From: Burkholderiales bacterium
GTDB lineage: Bacteria; Pseudomonadota; Gammaproteobacteria; Burkholderiales; Burkholderiaceae_C
Direction of reading: 5' to 3'
DNA: 5,293 nucleotides
Assembly (NCBI GenBank): GCA_028869035.1
Contig: JAGWTL010000221.1
Span: 1 to 5,293 of the forward strand
Below are positions 1 through 5,147 of the stretch, in pieces (within the stretch, counting starts at the first letter, position 1; every line of letters begins with the position of its first letter). The notes below the pieces were generated by a model that worked only from the letters and a program-made list of their open reading frames with translations, ran no database searches and had not been told where the DNA came from. The position numbers and the translations under genes are program-made.

Positions 1-12
1 GAGGCTTGAAAC

Positions 13-88
13 GCGGGAATAGCTCAGTTGGTAGAGCGCAACCTTGCCAAGGTTGAGGTCGAGAGTTCGAGACTCTTTTCCCGCTCCA
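13..88 (+). tRNA. tRNA-Gly (GCC), first copy
   Basis: A complete 76-nt cloverleaf. The acceptor strands GCGGGAA (13-19) and TTCCCGC (78-84) pair fully. The anticodon stem CAACC/GGTTG (39-43 and 51-55) holds the loop TTGCCAA, giving anticodon GCC at 46-48. The T loop TTCGAGA follows, the discriminator is T85, and CCA is encoded at 86-88. It reads glycine codons GGC and GGU. It is the first of four tRNA genes on this strand, and its promoter must lie left of the window or further upstream in a shared transcript. It differs from the second Gly gene by only one compensated base pair. Confidence 0.97.
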
Positions 89-95
89 AATTCCG

Positions 96-124
96 AAAAG
101 GGAAGCAAAAGCTTCCCTTTTTTA
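96..124 (+). terminator. Rho-independent terminator-like hairpin inside the tRNA cluster
   Basis: The arms GGGAAGC (100-106) and GCTTCCC (111-117) pair perfectly around an AAAA loop. An A-run before the stem and a T-run after it (118-123) extend the pairing and supply the U-tract. This is the canonical form of an intrinsic terminator, and its A/T symmetry could let it work in both directions. It lies only 7 nt after the first tRNA-Gly, so it would end or attenuate transcription before the Cys, Gly and Leu tRNAs. I see no convincing promoter between it and tRNA-Cys. Confidence 0.8.
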
Positions 125-168
125 TTGAAGGAATGGCCGGCTCTTTGGGGTCGTCATGTTCAGCTTCT

Positions 169-242
169 GGCGCGGTAGCAAAGCGGTTATGCACCGGATT
201 GCAAATCCGTGTAGGTCGGTTCGACTCCGGCCCGCGCCTCCA
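169..242 (+). tRNA. tRNA-Cys (GCA)
   Basis: A complete 74-nt cloverleaf. The acceptor strands GGCGCGG (169-175) and CCGCGCC (232-238) pair fully. The D-stem is GCA/TGC (178-180 and 190-192). The anticodon loop TTGCAAA carries GCA at 201-203. The discriminator is T239, the expected identity base for cysteine tRNA, and CCA is encoded at 240-242. The outermost anticodon-stem pair (27-43) is a C/U mismatch, C194 opposite T210. The gene lies between the two Gly tRNAs, in an order that recalls the E. coli glyW-cysT-leuZ cluster. Confidence 0.97.
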
Positions 243-250
243 GACTCCAT

Positions 251-326
251 GCGGGAGTAGCTCAGTTGGTAGAGCGCAACCTTGCCAAGGTTGAGGTCGA
301 GAGTTCGAGACTCTTCTCCCGCTCCA
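251..326 (+). tRNA. tRNA-Gly (GCC), second copy
   Basis: A complete 76-nt cloverleaf, identical to the first tRNA-Gly except at two positions that pair with each other. Base 7 is G257 instead of A, and base 66 is C316 instead of T, so an A-U pair became G-C. Anticodon GCC is at 284-286 and CCA is encoded at 324-326. It lies 8 nt after tRNA-Cys, so the two are very probably processed from one transcript. It looks like a local duplicate of the first Gly gene. Confidence 0.97.
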
Positions 327-345
327 TTTCACACGCCTGGTGGCC

Positions 346-402
346 TGTCCCGGTCCGCAAGTGCTGCGGTCCAGGTGGGCTGATTGCGTCTTTTGCGGGA
401 CA
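346..402 (+). other. Foldable spacer between tRNA-Gly and tRNA-Leu
   Basis: The 92-nt spacer between these tRNAs contains an outer perfect 7-bp inverted repeat, TGTCCCG (346-352) and CGGGACA (396-402). Inside it is a small hairpin, CCGCA (355-359) and TGCGG (365-369), around a 5-nt loop. There is no T-run of terminator type after it. It may shape tRNA precursor processing or be a chance fold; the sequence alone does not decide. Confidence 0.3.
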
Positions 403-418
403 ATGCAAGGGCGGCATG

Positions 419-510
419 GCCTCGATGGTGAAATTGGTAGACACAGCGGACTTAAAATCCGCCGCTTCCAGAGATGGGGCGTGCCGGTTCGATTCCGGCT
501 CGAGGCACCA
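419..510 (+). tRNA. tRNA-Leu (UAA)
   Basis: A 92-nt class II tRNA. The acceptor strands GCCTCGA (419-425) and TCGAGGC (500-506) pair fully. The anticodon stem GCGGA/TCCGC (446-450 and 458-462) frames the loop CTTAAAA, with anticodon TAA at 453-455. A long variable arm follows, as expected for leucine. The T-arm is CCGG-TTCGATT-CCGG, the discriminator is A507, and CCA is encoded at 508-510. It reads UUA and UUG. It is the last tRNA of the cluster, and no hairpin with a T-run follows before the next gene. Confidence 0.96.
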
Positions 511-536
511 GATTTTCAATTTCCAATGTTCGTGGG

Positions 537-568
537 TGATCGCGAACCGACACGCCCAAGGGCGATCA
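537..568. repeat. 7-bp inverted repeat after tRNA-Leu
   Basis: TGATCGC (537-543) and GCGATCA (562-568) are perfect inverted copies with 18 bases between them. The inner half CGCCC/GGGCG (553-557 and 560-564) is a competing hairpin. No T-run follows. It lies in the 145-bp non-coding gap between tRNA-Leu and the next gene and could be a 3'-end stabilising or processing structure for the tRNA precursor, or part of a decayed tRNA-like element. The role is unknown. Confidence 0.35.
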
Positions 569-590
569 TGACGAAGCGCGCTGCGCGCGC

Positions 591-612
591 GGGTTCGATT
601 CCGGTTGGCGAG
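591..612 (+). pseudogene. Possible tRNA 3'-half remnant (T-arm-like)
   Basis: Positions 592-604 repeat 13 bases of the tRNA-Leu T-arm (486-498) exactly, including the conserved T-loop TTCGATT. The flanking bases no longer form a full T-stem, since the middle pair is G-G, and there is no CCA end. Bases 540-546 could pair at 6 of 7 positions with 605-611, resembling an acceptor stem, but this overlaps the T-stem by one base and no D or anticodon arm is convincing. It may be a decayed tRNA copy or the residue of an integration event at a tRNA 3' end. T-arms are conserved enough that chance remains possible. Confidence 0.25.
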
Positions 613-655
613 GAGTTGACCCTGTTAGAGTGCCAGTGCGTATAGAGAGAACACC

Positions 656-1279
656 ATGGCAAGCTACAACGCCCCTTTTGAAATCCATGTTCATGGACAG
701 GTGCTCCTGCGCACCGACGTCGACTTCAACCAGCTGCAGGAAGCGCTCAAACCCCTGTGGCAGTACGCTGGCGCCCGCTCGCTGGCGGATGGCGCGCACA
801 GCCATTACGAGGACGAGCCGGGCATACGCTTCGATGCCCAGGAACACATGCTCCAGCTGTGCTGGAGCGTGATCGGTGACGAGGACTTCCGCCAGTCGCT
901 CGACGAGATGTGCATGAGCCTCAATGAACTGTCGCAGGCCGGTGCCGCTATCGAGATCACCTTTTACGACACCGAGTTTGACGAGGACGAAGCCGAGCCC
1001 GAGGCCCAGTCGCGCGACGATTTCATGGTGCTTTTTGTTGGCCCCAATCCGGCGGCCATCATGCAGGTGCAGCGTGATTTGCTGGTGCAGGATGTCATCA
1101 ACCTGATGGAACGCCACTTCGACGCGGCTGAACTGAGCGGGGTGGTGAGCGAGGTTGATCGCCTGTTCAGCCAGCGTTTCGATTCACTGGTCAATTCCCT
1201 GGAGATCGGCAAGCCGCCTCGCGGTTCCGGTGGCCATGGAGGCCACGGTGGCGGACGCAAACCGCGACATTTGCACTGA
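656..1279 (+). CDS. Conserved-looking hypothetical protein, 207 aa, with acidic linker and Gly/His tail
   Basis: I do not recognise a characterised function. The protein is soluble, with no signal peptide and no membrane segment. Residues 1-105 look like one compact alpha/beta domain with patterns such as FEIHVHG (8-14) and GDEDFRQSLDEM (74-85). Residues 107-121 form an acidic linker rich in Asp and Glu. Residues 122-183 form a second, mostly helical part. The tail 190-207 is rich in Gly and His, ending in RHLH, and could bind metal, but that is only inference. The start is fixed by an in-frame TAG at 626-628 and a purine-rich GAGAGA (645-650) 5 nt before ATG; no earlier start codon exists. 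It lies between the tRNA cluster and the pilus genes on the same strand. It resembles betaproteobacterial conserved proteins of unknown function, a recollection rather than a search result. Confidence 0.88.
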   Translation: MASYNAPFEIHVHGQVLLRTDVDFNQLQEALKPLWQYAGARSLADGAHSHYEDEPGIRFDAQEHMLQLCWSVIGDEDFRQSLDEMCMSLNELSQAGAAIEITFYDTEFDEDEAEPEAQSRDDFMVLFVGPNPAAIMQVQRDLLVQDVINLMERHFDAAELSGVVSEVDRLFSQRFDSLVNSLEIGKPPRGSGGHGGHGGGRKPRHLH

Positions 1280-1325
1280 TTCCCCACTTCCGTGTGCCAG
1301 ACGGCGATTCAAATCGGGTCGCTCG

Positions 1326-1334
1326 TGCTACTAT
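1326..1334 (+). promoter_or_regulatory. Candidate extended -10 promoter for the pilus ATPase operon
   Basis: TG-C-TACTAT (1326-1334) matches the extended -10 form TGnTATAAT with one mismatch. A weak -35-like TTCAAA lies at 1308-1313 with a short 15-bp spacer, which an extended -10 can tolerate. Transcription would start near 1341, giving a leader of about 28 nt before the ATG at 1369. The -35 region sits in a small palindrome, CGATT-CA-AATCG (1305-1316), which might be an operator. Confidence 0.45.
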
Positions 1335-1356
1335 TTTCATAGTTATGGTGCCACTC

Positions 1357-1361
1357 AAGGA
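1357..1361 (+). promoter_or_regulatory. Ribosome binding site of the pilus ATPase
   Basis: AAGGA lies 7 nt before ATG 1369 and supports that start over the ATG two codons later (1375). Confidence 0.75.
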
Positions 1362-1368
1362 CTGACGC

Positions 1369-3114
1369 ATGAACATGGCTGCTGCTGCTTCCGCCAAGCC
1401 GGCCGGCGCACGCGCCGCCGGGCGTCCGGAGAAATTGCGTCTGGGCGACGTGCTGGTCCAGCAGCGCCTGATTTCGCAGGAACAGCTGCAACAGACCCTG
1501 GAGCTGCAGCAGCAGACTGGCCGCAAGGTGGGTCGCCTGCTGATCGAGAGCGGTGTCATCACCGAAGAATTGCTCGCTGACGCGCTGGCCCGGCAGTTGC
1601 GCGTTCCCTTCATCAATCTCAAGACCTATCCTTTCCGCGGTGACGTGGTCAAGCTTCTGCCGGAATCGGCAGCGCGGCGCTTTCGTGCCCTGGTTCTGGA
1701 GGACAAGGGCGACAGCCTGCTGGTGGCCATGGCCGATCCGCTGGACCTGTTCGCCTACGACGAGATCACGCGCCTGCTCAAGCGCAATATCGCGATCGCG
1801 GCTGTGCCCGAGAGCCAGCTGGCCCTGGCCTGCGATCGTCTCTACCGCCGCTCGGAGGAGATCAGCGGCCTGGCCCGTGCGCTCGAGAAGGACCTGGGAG
1901 ATGCGGTTGACTTTGGCGAACTGACGGCCTCGGCGGGTGCCGAAGGCGCACCGGTGGTGCGCCTGCTGCAATCGCTGTTCGAGGATGCCACCCAGGTCGG
2001 GGCTTCCGACATCCACATCGAACCGATGGAATCCGGCTTGCAGATCCGCGTGCGTGTCGACGGCGTGCTGCAGACCCAGACCCAGGCCGAAAAACGCATC
2101 GGCGCTGCCCTGGCGCAGCGCATCAAGCTCATGGCGGGCCTGGATATTTCCGAGAAACGCCTGCCGCAGGACGGCCGTTTCAGCGTGCGTCTGAAGGAGC
2201 GGACCATCGACGTGCGCCTGTCCACCATGCCCAGCACCTATGGCGAGTCGGTGGTCATGCGTCTGCTCAGCCTGGACGGCGGCGTGCGCCAGCTGGACAA
2301 AGTGGGCATGCCACCGGCCATGTTGCATCGCTACCAGCAGTTGCTGGGCCGGACTTCGGGGCTGATCCTGGTCACGGGTCCCACCGGTTCGGGCAAGAGC
2401 ACCACCCTGTATGCCTCGCTGGCCGAGCTCAACACCAGCGAGCTGAAGATCATCACGGTCGAGGATCCGGTGGAGTATCGCCTCTCGGGCATCACCCAGG
2501 TGCAGGTCAACGACAAGATCGAGCTTTCCTTTTCCAAGGTCCTGCGGTCTGCCCTGCGCCAGGATCCGGACGTGATCCTGGTCGGCGAAATGCGGGACCC
2601 CGAGACGGCCGAGATCGGCCTGCGCGCGGCCATCACGGGCCACCTGGTGCTGTCCACCCTGCACACGCGTGACGCGGCCAGCACGCCCTTCCGCCTGCTG
2701 GACATGGGGGTGCCAGCGTACATGGTGGCCACTTCGCTGCAAGCTGTGATCGCCCAGCGCCTGGTGCGCATCAATTGCGAGGTCTGCAGCGAACCCCATG
2801 AGCCCGATGCCCATGAAACGGCCTGGCTGTCCGGCCTGCTGCAAGCGGGGGAGCGCATCAATGCCTTGCGGGGCCGTGGGTGCTCGACCTGCAACGGCAC
2901 CGGTTACACCGGCCGCCAGGGGGTCTATGAGATGCTCGAAATGGATGCCGAACTCACCCAGTCGGCCAGCCGTTCGGACCCGGCGGCCTTCCTGCGTGCG
3001 GCCCGTGAACGCCTGGCTGGCCAGACGCTGACGTACCACGCCCTTGAACTTGTCCGCCAGGGCCGCACTTCGCTGGCCGAGGCCATGCGGGTGGGCTACG
3101 ACCTCGAGGATTAG
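1369..3114 (+). CDS. mshE: MSHA-type pilus assembly ATPase MshE (PilB/GspE family)
   Basis: A cytoplasmic hexameric ATPase that powers pilus extension. Its 581 residues are the usual family length. The N-terminal MshEN domain starts at RLG (24-26) and has two tandem 24-residue motifs, 24-47 and 53-76, of the kind that bind cyclic-di-GMP in Vibrio MshE. The motor follows: Walker A GPTGSGKST (337-345, Lys343), Asp box EDPVE (365-369), Walker B ending in VGE (Glu407), and His box GHLVLSTLHT (424-433). Two CxxC pairs (470/473 and 505/508) form the zinc-binding tetracysteine motif. All catalytic residues are present, so it should be active. The first c-di-GMP motif has Arg33 where the consensus has Gly, and motif two begins KVG instead of RLG. 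It is followed after 8 bases by the platform gene, so the two are surely co-transcribed. MshE fits better than PilB of twitching pili because of the N-terminus and its neighbours, but a PilB or GspE paralogue name is possible. Confidence 0.95.
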   Translation: MNMAAAASAKPAGARAAGRPEKLRLGDVLVQQRLISQEQLQQTLELQQQTGRKVGRLLIESGVITEELLADALARQLRVPFINLKTYPFRGDVVKLLPESAARRFRALVLEDKGDSLLVAMADPLDLFAYDEITRLLKRNIAIAAVPESQLALACDRLYRRSEEISGLARALEKDLGDAVDFGELTASAGAEGAPVVRLLQSLFEDATQVGASDIHIEPMESGLQIRVRVDGVLQTQTQAEKRIGAALAQRIKLMAGLDISEKRLPQDGRFSVRLKERTIDVRLSTMPSTYGESVVMRLLSLDGGVRQLDKVGMPPAMLHRYQQLLGRTSGLILVTGPTGSGKSTTLYASLAELNTSELKIITVEDPVEYRLSGITQVQVNDKIELSFSKVLRSALRQDPDVILVGEMRDPETAEIGLRAAITGHLVLSTLHTRDAASTPFRLLDMGVPAYMVATSLQAVIAQRLVRINCEVCSEPHEPDAHETAWLSGLLQAGERINALRGRGCSTCNGTGYTGRQGVYEMLEMDAELTQSASRSDPAAFLRAARERLAGQTLTYHALELVRQGRTSLAEAMRVGYDLED

Positions 3115-3122
3115 GCGCGACC

Positions 3123-4355
3123 ATGGCTGTCTACGCATGGCGGGGGCGCAACACCCTGGGTGAACTGATCCAGGGCGAGCTGGATGCGGTATCCGAGGAC
3201 GCCGTGGCCGACCAGTTGCTGGGCTTGGGTCTGGTGCCGGTGCAAATTCAGCCGGCGCCGCAGGTCCAGGCCCAGGAGAGCTGGTGGGAGCAGCTCAAAC
3301 GCCGTTCCATCGACATTGAAGACGTGTTGATCTTCTCGCGCCAGATGTACACCTTGAACAAGGCGGGTGTGCCCATCCTGCGTGCCTTCGCGGGGCTGCA
3401 GTCGTCGACGGACAATCTCGCCATGGGCGAGGTGCTGCAGGACGTGCGCGCCAGCCTGGACCAGGGGCGTGACATGGCGACCTCCCTGGCGCGTCACCCC
3501 AAAGTCTTCGGCCCCTTTTATGTCGCCATGGTCAGGGTGGGCGAGATGACAGGTCGTTTGACCGAGGTTTTCCTGCGCCTGGCCGAGCACCTGGAATTCG
3601 AGCACGATACCCGGGCACGCATCAAGCAGGCCCTGCGCTACCCGACCTTCGTGATCGTCGCCATGCTGATCGCCATGGTCATCATCAATCTTTTTGTGCT
3701 GCCGGTGTTTGCCAAAGTCTTCGCCGGTTTCAATGCGCAGTTGCCCTTGATCACCCGCGGTTTGCTGGGATTTTCGAGCTGGATGATCACCTGGTGGCCG
3801 GTATTGCTGGCCCTCGCGGCGGCCGGTGTGGTGCTGGTCCGTTCTTACCTGAGCAATCCACAGGGGCGTTACAACTGGGACCGGCGCAAGCTGGCATTGC
3901 CCATCGTCGGGTCCATCATCCTCAAGGCCACGCTGGCACGTTTTGCCCGCAGTTTTGCCTTGTCCAGCCAGAGCGGGGTTCCCCTGGTGCAGGCGTTGGC
4001 CGTGGTGGCTCAGACCGTGGACAATGCCTACATCGCTTCGCGTATCGAGCAGATGCGCGCGGGCATCGAGCGCGGCGAGAGCATTTCACGCTGCGCTGCA
4101 GCAACCGGTGTCTTCACACCTGTCGTATTACAGATGATGACCGTGGGCGAGGAGACGGGGGAATTGGACTCCCTCCTGTTCGAAATCGCCGATCTGTACG
4201 AGCGCGATACCGATTACGCCATCAAGGGGTTGTCCACGGCCATCGAACCGGTGCTGCTGGTCTTCATCGGTGTGCTGGTGCTGTTGCTGGCGCTGGGCGT
4301 ATTTCTGCCCCTGTGGAACCTGGGCCAGGCGGCCATGGGGCGTGGGGGCGGATAA
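3123..4355 (+). CDS. mshG: MSHA-type pilus inner-membrane platform protein MshG (PilC/GspF family)
   Basis: The polytopic platform that couples ATPase motion to pilin extraction. The start MAVYAWRGRN and the short N-terminal region before residue 66 match MshG-type proteins. Two GspF domains repeat, about 68-191 and 271-393. Each contains the family signature: VGEMTG (139-144) and VGEETG (341-346). Three membrane segments are visible: about 175-196, 222-239 and 377-397. Each GspF domain ends in such a segment. At 410 residues it is full length. The ATG follows the ATPase stop by 8 bases; its likely ribosome site is GAGGA (3106-3110) inside the last codons of that gene, with a rather long spacing of 12, so translational coupling is likely. 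The gene ends before a long hairpin. A PilC or GspF name would describe the same fold; MshG is chosen on the N-terminus and operon context. Confidence 0.94.
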   Translation: MAVYAWRGRNTLGELIQGELDAVSEDAVADQLLGLGLVPVQIQPAPQVQAQESWWEQLKRRSIDIEDVLIFSRQMYTLNKAGVPILRAFAGLQSSTDNLAMGEVLQDVRASLDQGRDMATSLARHPKVFGPFYVAMVRVGEMTGRLTEVFLRLAEHLEFEHDTRARIKQALRYPTFVIVAMLIAMVIINLFVLPVFAKVFAGFNAQLPLITRGLLGFSSWMITWWPVLLALAAAGVVLVRSYLSNPQGRYNWDRRKLALPIVGSIILKATLARFARSFALSSQSGVPLVQALAVVAQTVDNAYIASRIEQMRAGIERGESISRCAAATGVFTPVVLQMMTVGEETGELDSLLFEIADLYERDTDYAIKGLSTAIEPVLLVFIGVLVLLLALGVFLPLWNLGQAAMGRGGG

Positions 4356-4369
4356 CGCATGTGTAAACG

Positions 4370-4405
4370 CCCCGATTCGTGTGACGTTTTCCACACGAAT
4401 CGGGG
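4370..4405. repeat. Perfect 14-bp inverted repeat between mshG and the pilin gene
   Basis: CCCCGATTCGTGTG (4370-4383) and CACACGAATCGGGG (4392-4405) pair without a mismatch around the loop ACGTTTTC. Neither strand has a proper T-run after the stem, so it is not a standard intrinsic terminator. It begins 14 bases after the mshG stop and lies about 30 bases before the pilin promoter candidate. Likely roles are a 3'-end stabiliser of the mshE-mshG message, a processing or pause site that separates machinery from pilin expression, or a protein-binding palindrome. Confidence 0.85.
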
Positions 4406-4437
4406 TCGCCGTGGGTACGGGGCAGCAGCTTCGGGCC

Positions 4438-4443
4438 TATACT
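4438..4443 (+). promoter_or_regulatory. Candidate -10 element for the pilin gene
   Basis: TATACT (4438-4443) is a good -10 match in a GC-rich spacer. No convincing -35 lies at the right distance (GTACGG at 4415-4420 is poor), so an activator may be needed. Transcription would start near 4450 and give a leader of about 60 nt. A separate pilin promoter makes sense because far more pilin than machinery is needed. Confidence 0.4.
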
Positions 4444-4500
4444 ACGAAAGTGATAGCGGTGTTACTTGGTGCCGCACCCTTAGCAAGTTAATCTCTGATT

Positions 4501-4504
4501 GGAG
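4501..4504 (+). promoter_or_regulatory. Ribosome binding site that fixes the pilin start
   Basis: GGAG lies 6 nt before ATG 4511. It sits just inside a longer reading frame that could begin at TTG 4499, so that upstream start is not usable and the ATG is the true one. Confidence 0.85.
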
Positions 4505-4510
4505 CCTGTC

Positions 4511-4882
4511 ATGAAGCAGCAACGTGGTTTTACCCTGATCGAACTGGTGATGGTGATCGTGATCCTCGGCATCCTGGCTGCCGTGGCAATTCCGAAGTTT
4601 GTGGACCTCAAGAGTGATGCGCAGGTGGCTGCATTGCAAGGCGTGGTGGGTGCGATCAGTTCGGCTAGTTCCATCAACTATGCAGCGCGTAGCGCCAGTA
4701 CCAGCAAAGGTGTGACCACTACTAATTCGAATTGCGATGTCGCTGTTGCCGCGATCCTCCAAGGGGGAATCCCCTCGGGTTACCAGCTTTCGACAGGCAC
4801 ATTGGCGGCGGGTAATAACACCTGTACAGTGACGCAGACGGGGTCTGGCGCGACCGCAACTGTTGCCGTTATCGGGATTTAA
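4511..4882 (+). CDS. mshA: Type IV prepilin, MSHA-type pilin subunit
   Basis: The structural subunit of the pilus. The 123-residue precursor has a short positive leader, MKQQRG, then the class III prepilin signal FTLIEL. Prepilin peptidase should cut after Gly6, leaving N-methylated Phe at +1 and the essential Glu at +5 (Glu11). Residues 7-30 are the hydrophobic helix ending in AIPKF, the fibre core and membrane anchor. Residues 31-60 (VDLKSDAQ and ALQGVVGAISSAS) continue the alpha helix as in MshA-type pilins. Two cysteines, 75 and 105, frame a D-region that is probably disulfide-bonded. The mature protein of 117 residues is short against Vibrio MshA, so it could also be a minor pilin (MshB-like). 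Its C-terminal half is Ser/Thr/Gly-rich with more AT-ending codons than its neighbours, typical of fast-changing surface pilins. Own promoter and terminator suggest high, separate expression. The mshA label rests on sequence feel and context. Confidence 0.9.
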   Translation: MKQQRGFTLIELVMVIVILGILAAVAIPKFVDLKSDAQVAALQGVVGAISSASSINYAARSASTSKGVTTTNSNCDVAVAAILQGGIPSGYQLSTGTLAAGNNTCTVTQTGSGATATVAVIGI

Positions 4883-4908
4883 TGGCGCGGAGTGTTTAGA
4901 TATGCACG

Positions 4909-4942
4909 AACAAAGGGGGCCGTGAGGCCCCCTTGTTTATTT
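4909..4942 (+). terminator. Rho-independent terminator after the pilin gene
   Basis: The arms AAGGGGGCC (4913-4921) and GGCCCCCTT (4926-4934) form a 9-bp stem closed by the GNRA-type loop GTGA (4922-4925). One bulged A (4912) allows three more pairs, ACA's partner being TGT-like at 4935-4937. A T-rich tail, TTGTTTATTT, follows. It starts 26 bases after the pilin stop and ends the pilin transcript efficiently, so the following gene needs its own promoter or read-through. Confidence 0.93.
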
Positions 4943-5066
4943 GTGCGCGGCTATTGTTGCCGCAGGATTCCGCCAAAAAGTACGCAAACGTGTGTCCGTA
5001 TCGTCACAGCTGCGTGTCCAGCTATGAAAAGCGAAGCAAAATAGCGGCTGTACATTTAGCAACAAG

Positions 5067-5147
5067 ATGGTTCGCCAGATGATGCCGGTTTCCGTGCCTG
5101 TTCCGTTCGCTGCCATGCCACTGCCCAGGAGGGGTCAGTGGCTTTGA
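5067..5147 (+). CDS. Possible 26-aa upstream reading frame overlapping the mshI start
   Basis: ATG 5067 opens a 26-codon frame that ends with TGA at 5145-5147, overlapping the GTG start of the next gene by 10 bases in another frame. It contains that gene's ribosome site. No good ribosome site precedes its own ATG. The product is Pro/Val-rich with no recognisable motif. It may be a coupling leader or chance; I hold it as doubtful. Confidence 0.12.
   Translation: MVRQMMPVSVPVPFAAMPLPRRGQWL
5127..5132 (+). promoter_or_regulatory. Consensus ribosome binding site before the mshI-like gene
   Basis: A perfect AGGAGG lies 5 nt before GTG 5138. It selects GTG over the TTG two codons later (5144). 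The frame upstream is open back to a TAG at 5057-5059 but has no ATG, GTG or TTG, so GTG 5138 is the first possible start. Confidence 0.85.

Noticed and set aside
24..519. Short frames on both strands across the tRNA genes
   Set aside because: They read through four clear tRNA genes and repeat the same peptide at both tRNA-Gly copies, which is a trivial result of the duplication.
616..646. TTGACC (616-621) and TATAGA (641-646) as a promoter for the 207-aa gene
   Set aside because: The spacer is 19 bases and transcription would begin only about 3 bases before the ATG, downstream of the presumed ribosome site. It may be read from the tRNA promoter instead.
566..1117. A 183-codon minus-strand frame opposite the hypothetical gene
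   Set aside because: There is no ribosome site and no domain, and the plus-strand gene has a sound start, codon use and protein-like sequence.
1309..3138. A 609-codon open frame on the minus strand opposite the ATPase gene
   Set aside because: It is the mirror of GC-rich codon use in the real gene. Its product is a low-complexity mix rich in Gln, His, Gly and Ala with no domain, while the plus strand encodes a full ATPase with all motifs.
3794..4366. A 190-codon plus-strand frame inside the platform gene
   Set aside because: It is a shifted frame of mshG with an Arg/Gly/Ala-rich product and no own ribosome site; mshG shows a full two-domain GspF protein there.
4412..4427. A sigma-54 type -24/-12 promoter before the pilin gene
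   Set aside because: GG and GC occur at the right spacing, but the surrounding bases match the consensus poorly.
4499..4510. TTG at 4499 as the pilin start, adding MEPV
   Set aside because: The ribosome site GGAG lies inside this stretch, 6 nt before ATG 4511, and the ATG gives the standard short prepilin leader.
5024..5044. A 6-codon frame ATG to TAG in the spacer after the pilin terminator
   Set aside because: It is too short to judge, has no ribosome site and has no attenuator structure beside it.
4943..5137. A promoter for the mshI-like gene
   Set aside because: TATGAA (5023-5028) is a possible -10, but no matching -35 is present. I could not support a call, although the terminator upstream implies that a promoter must exist here.
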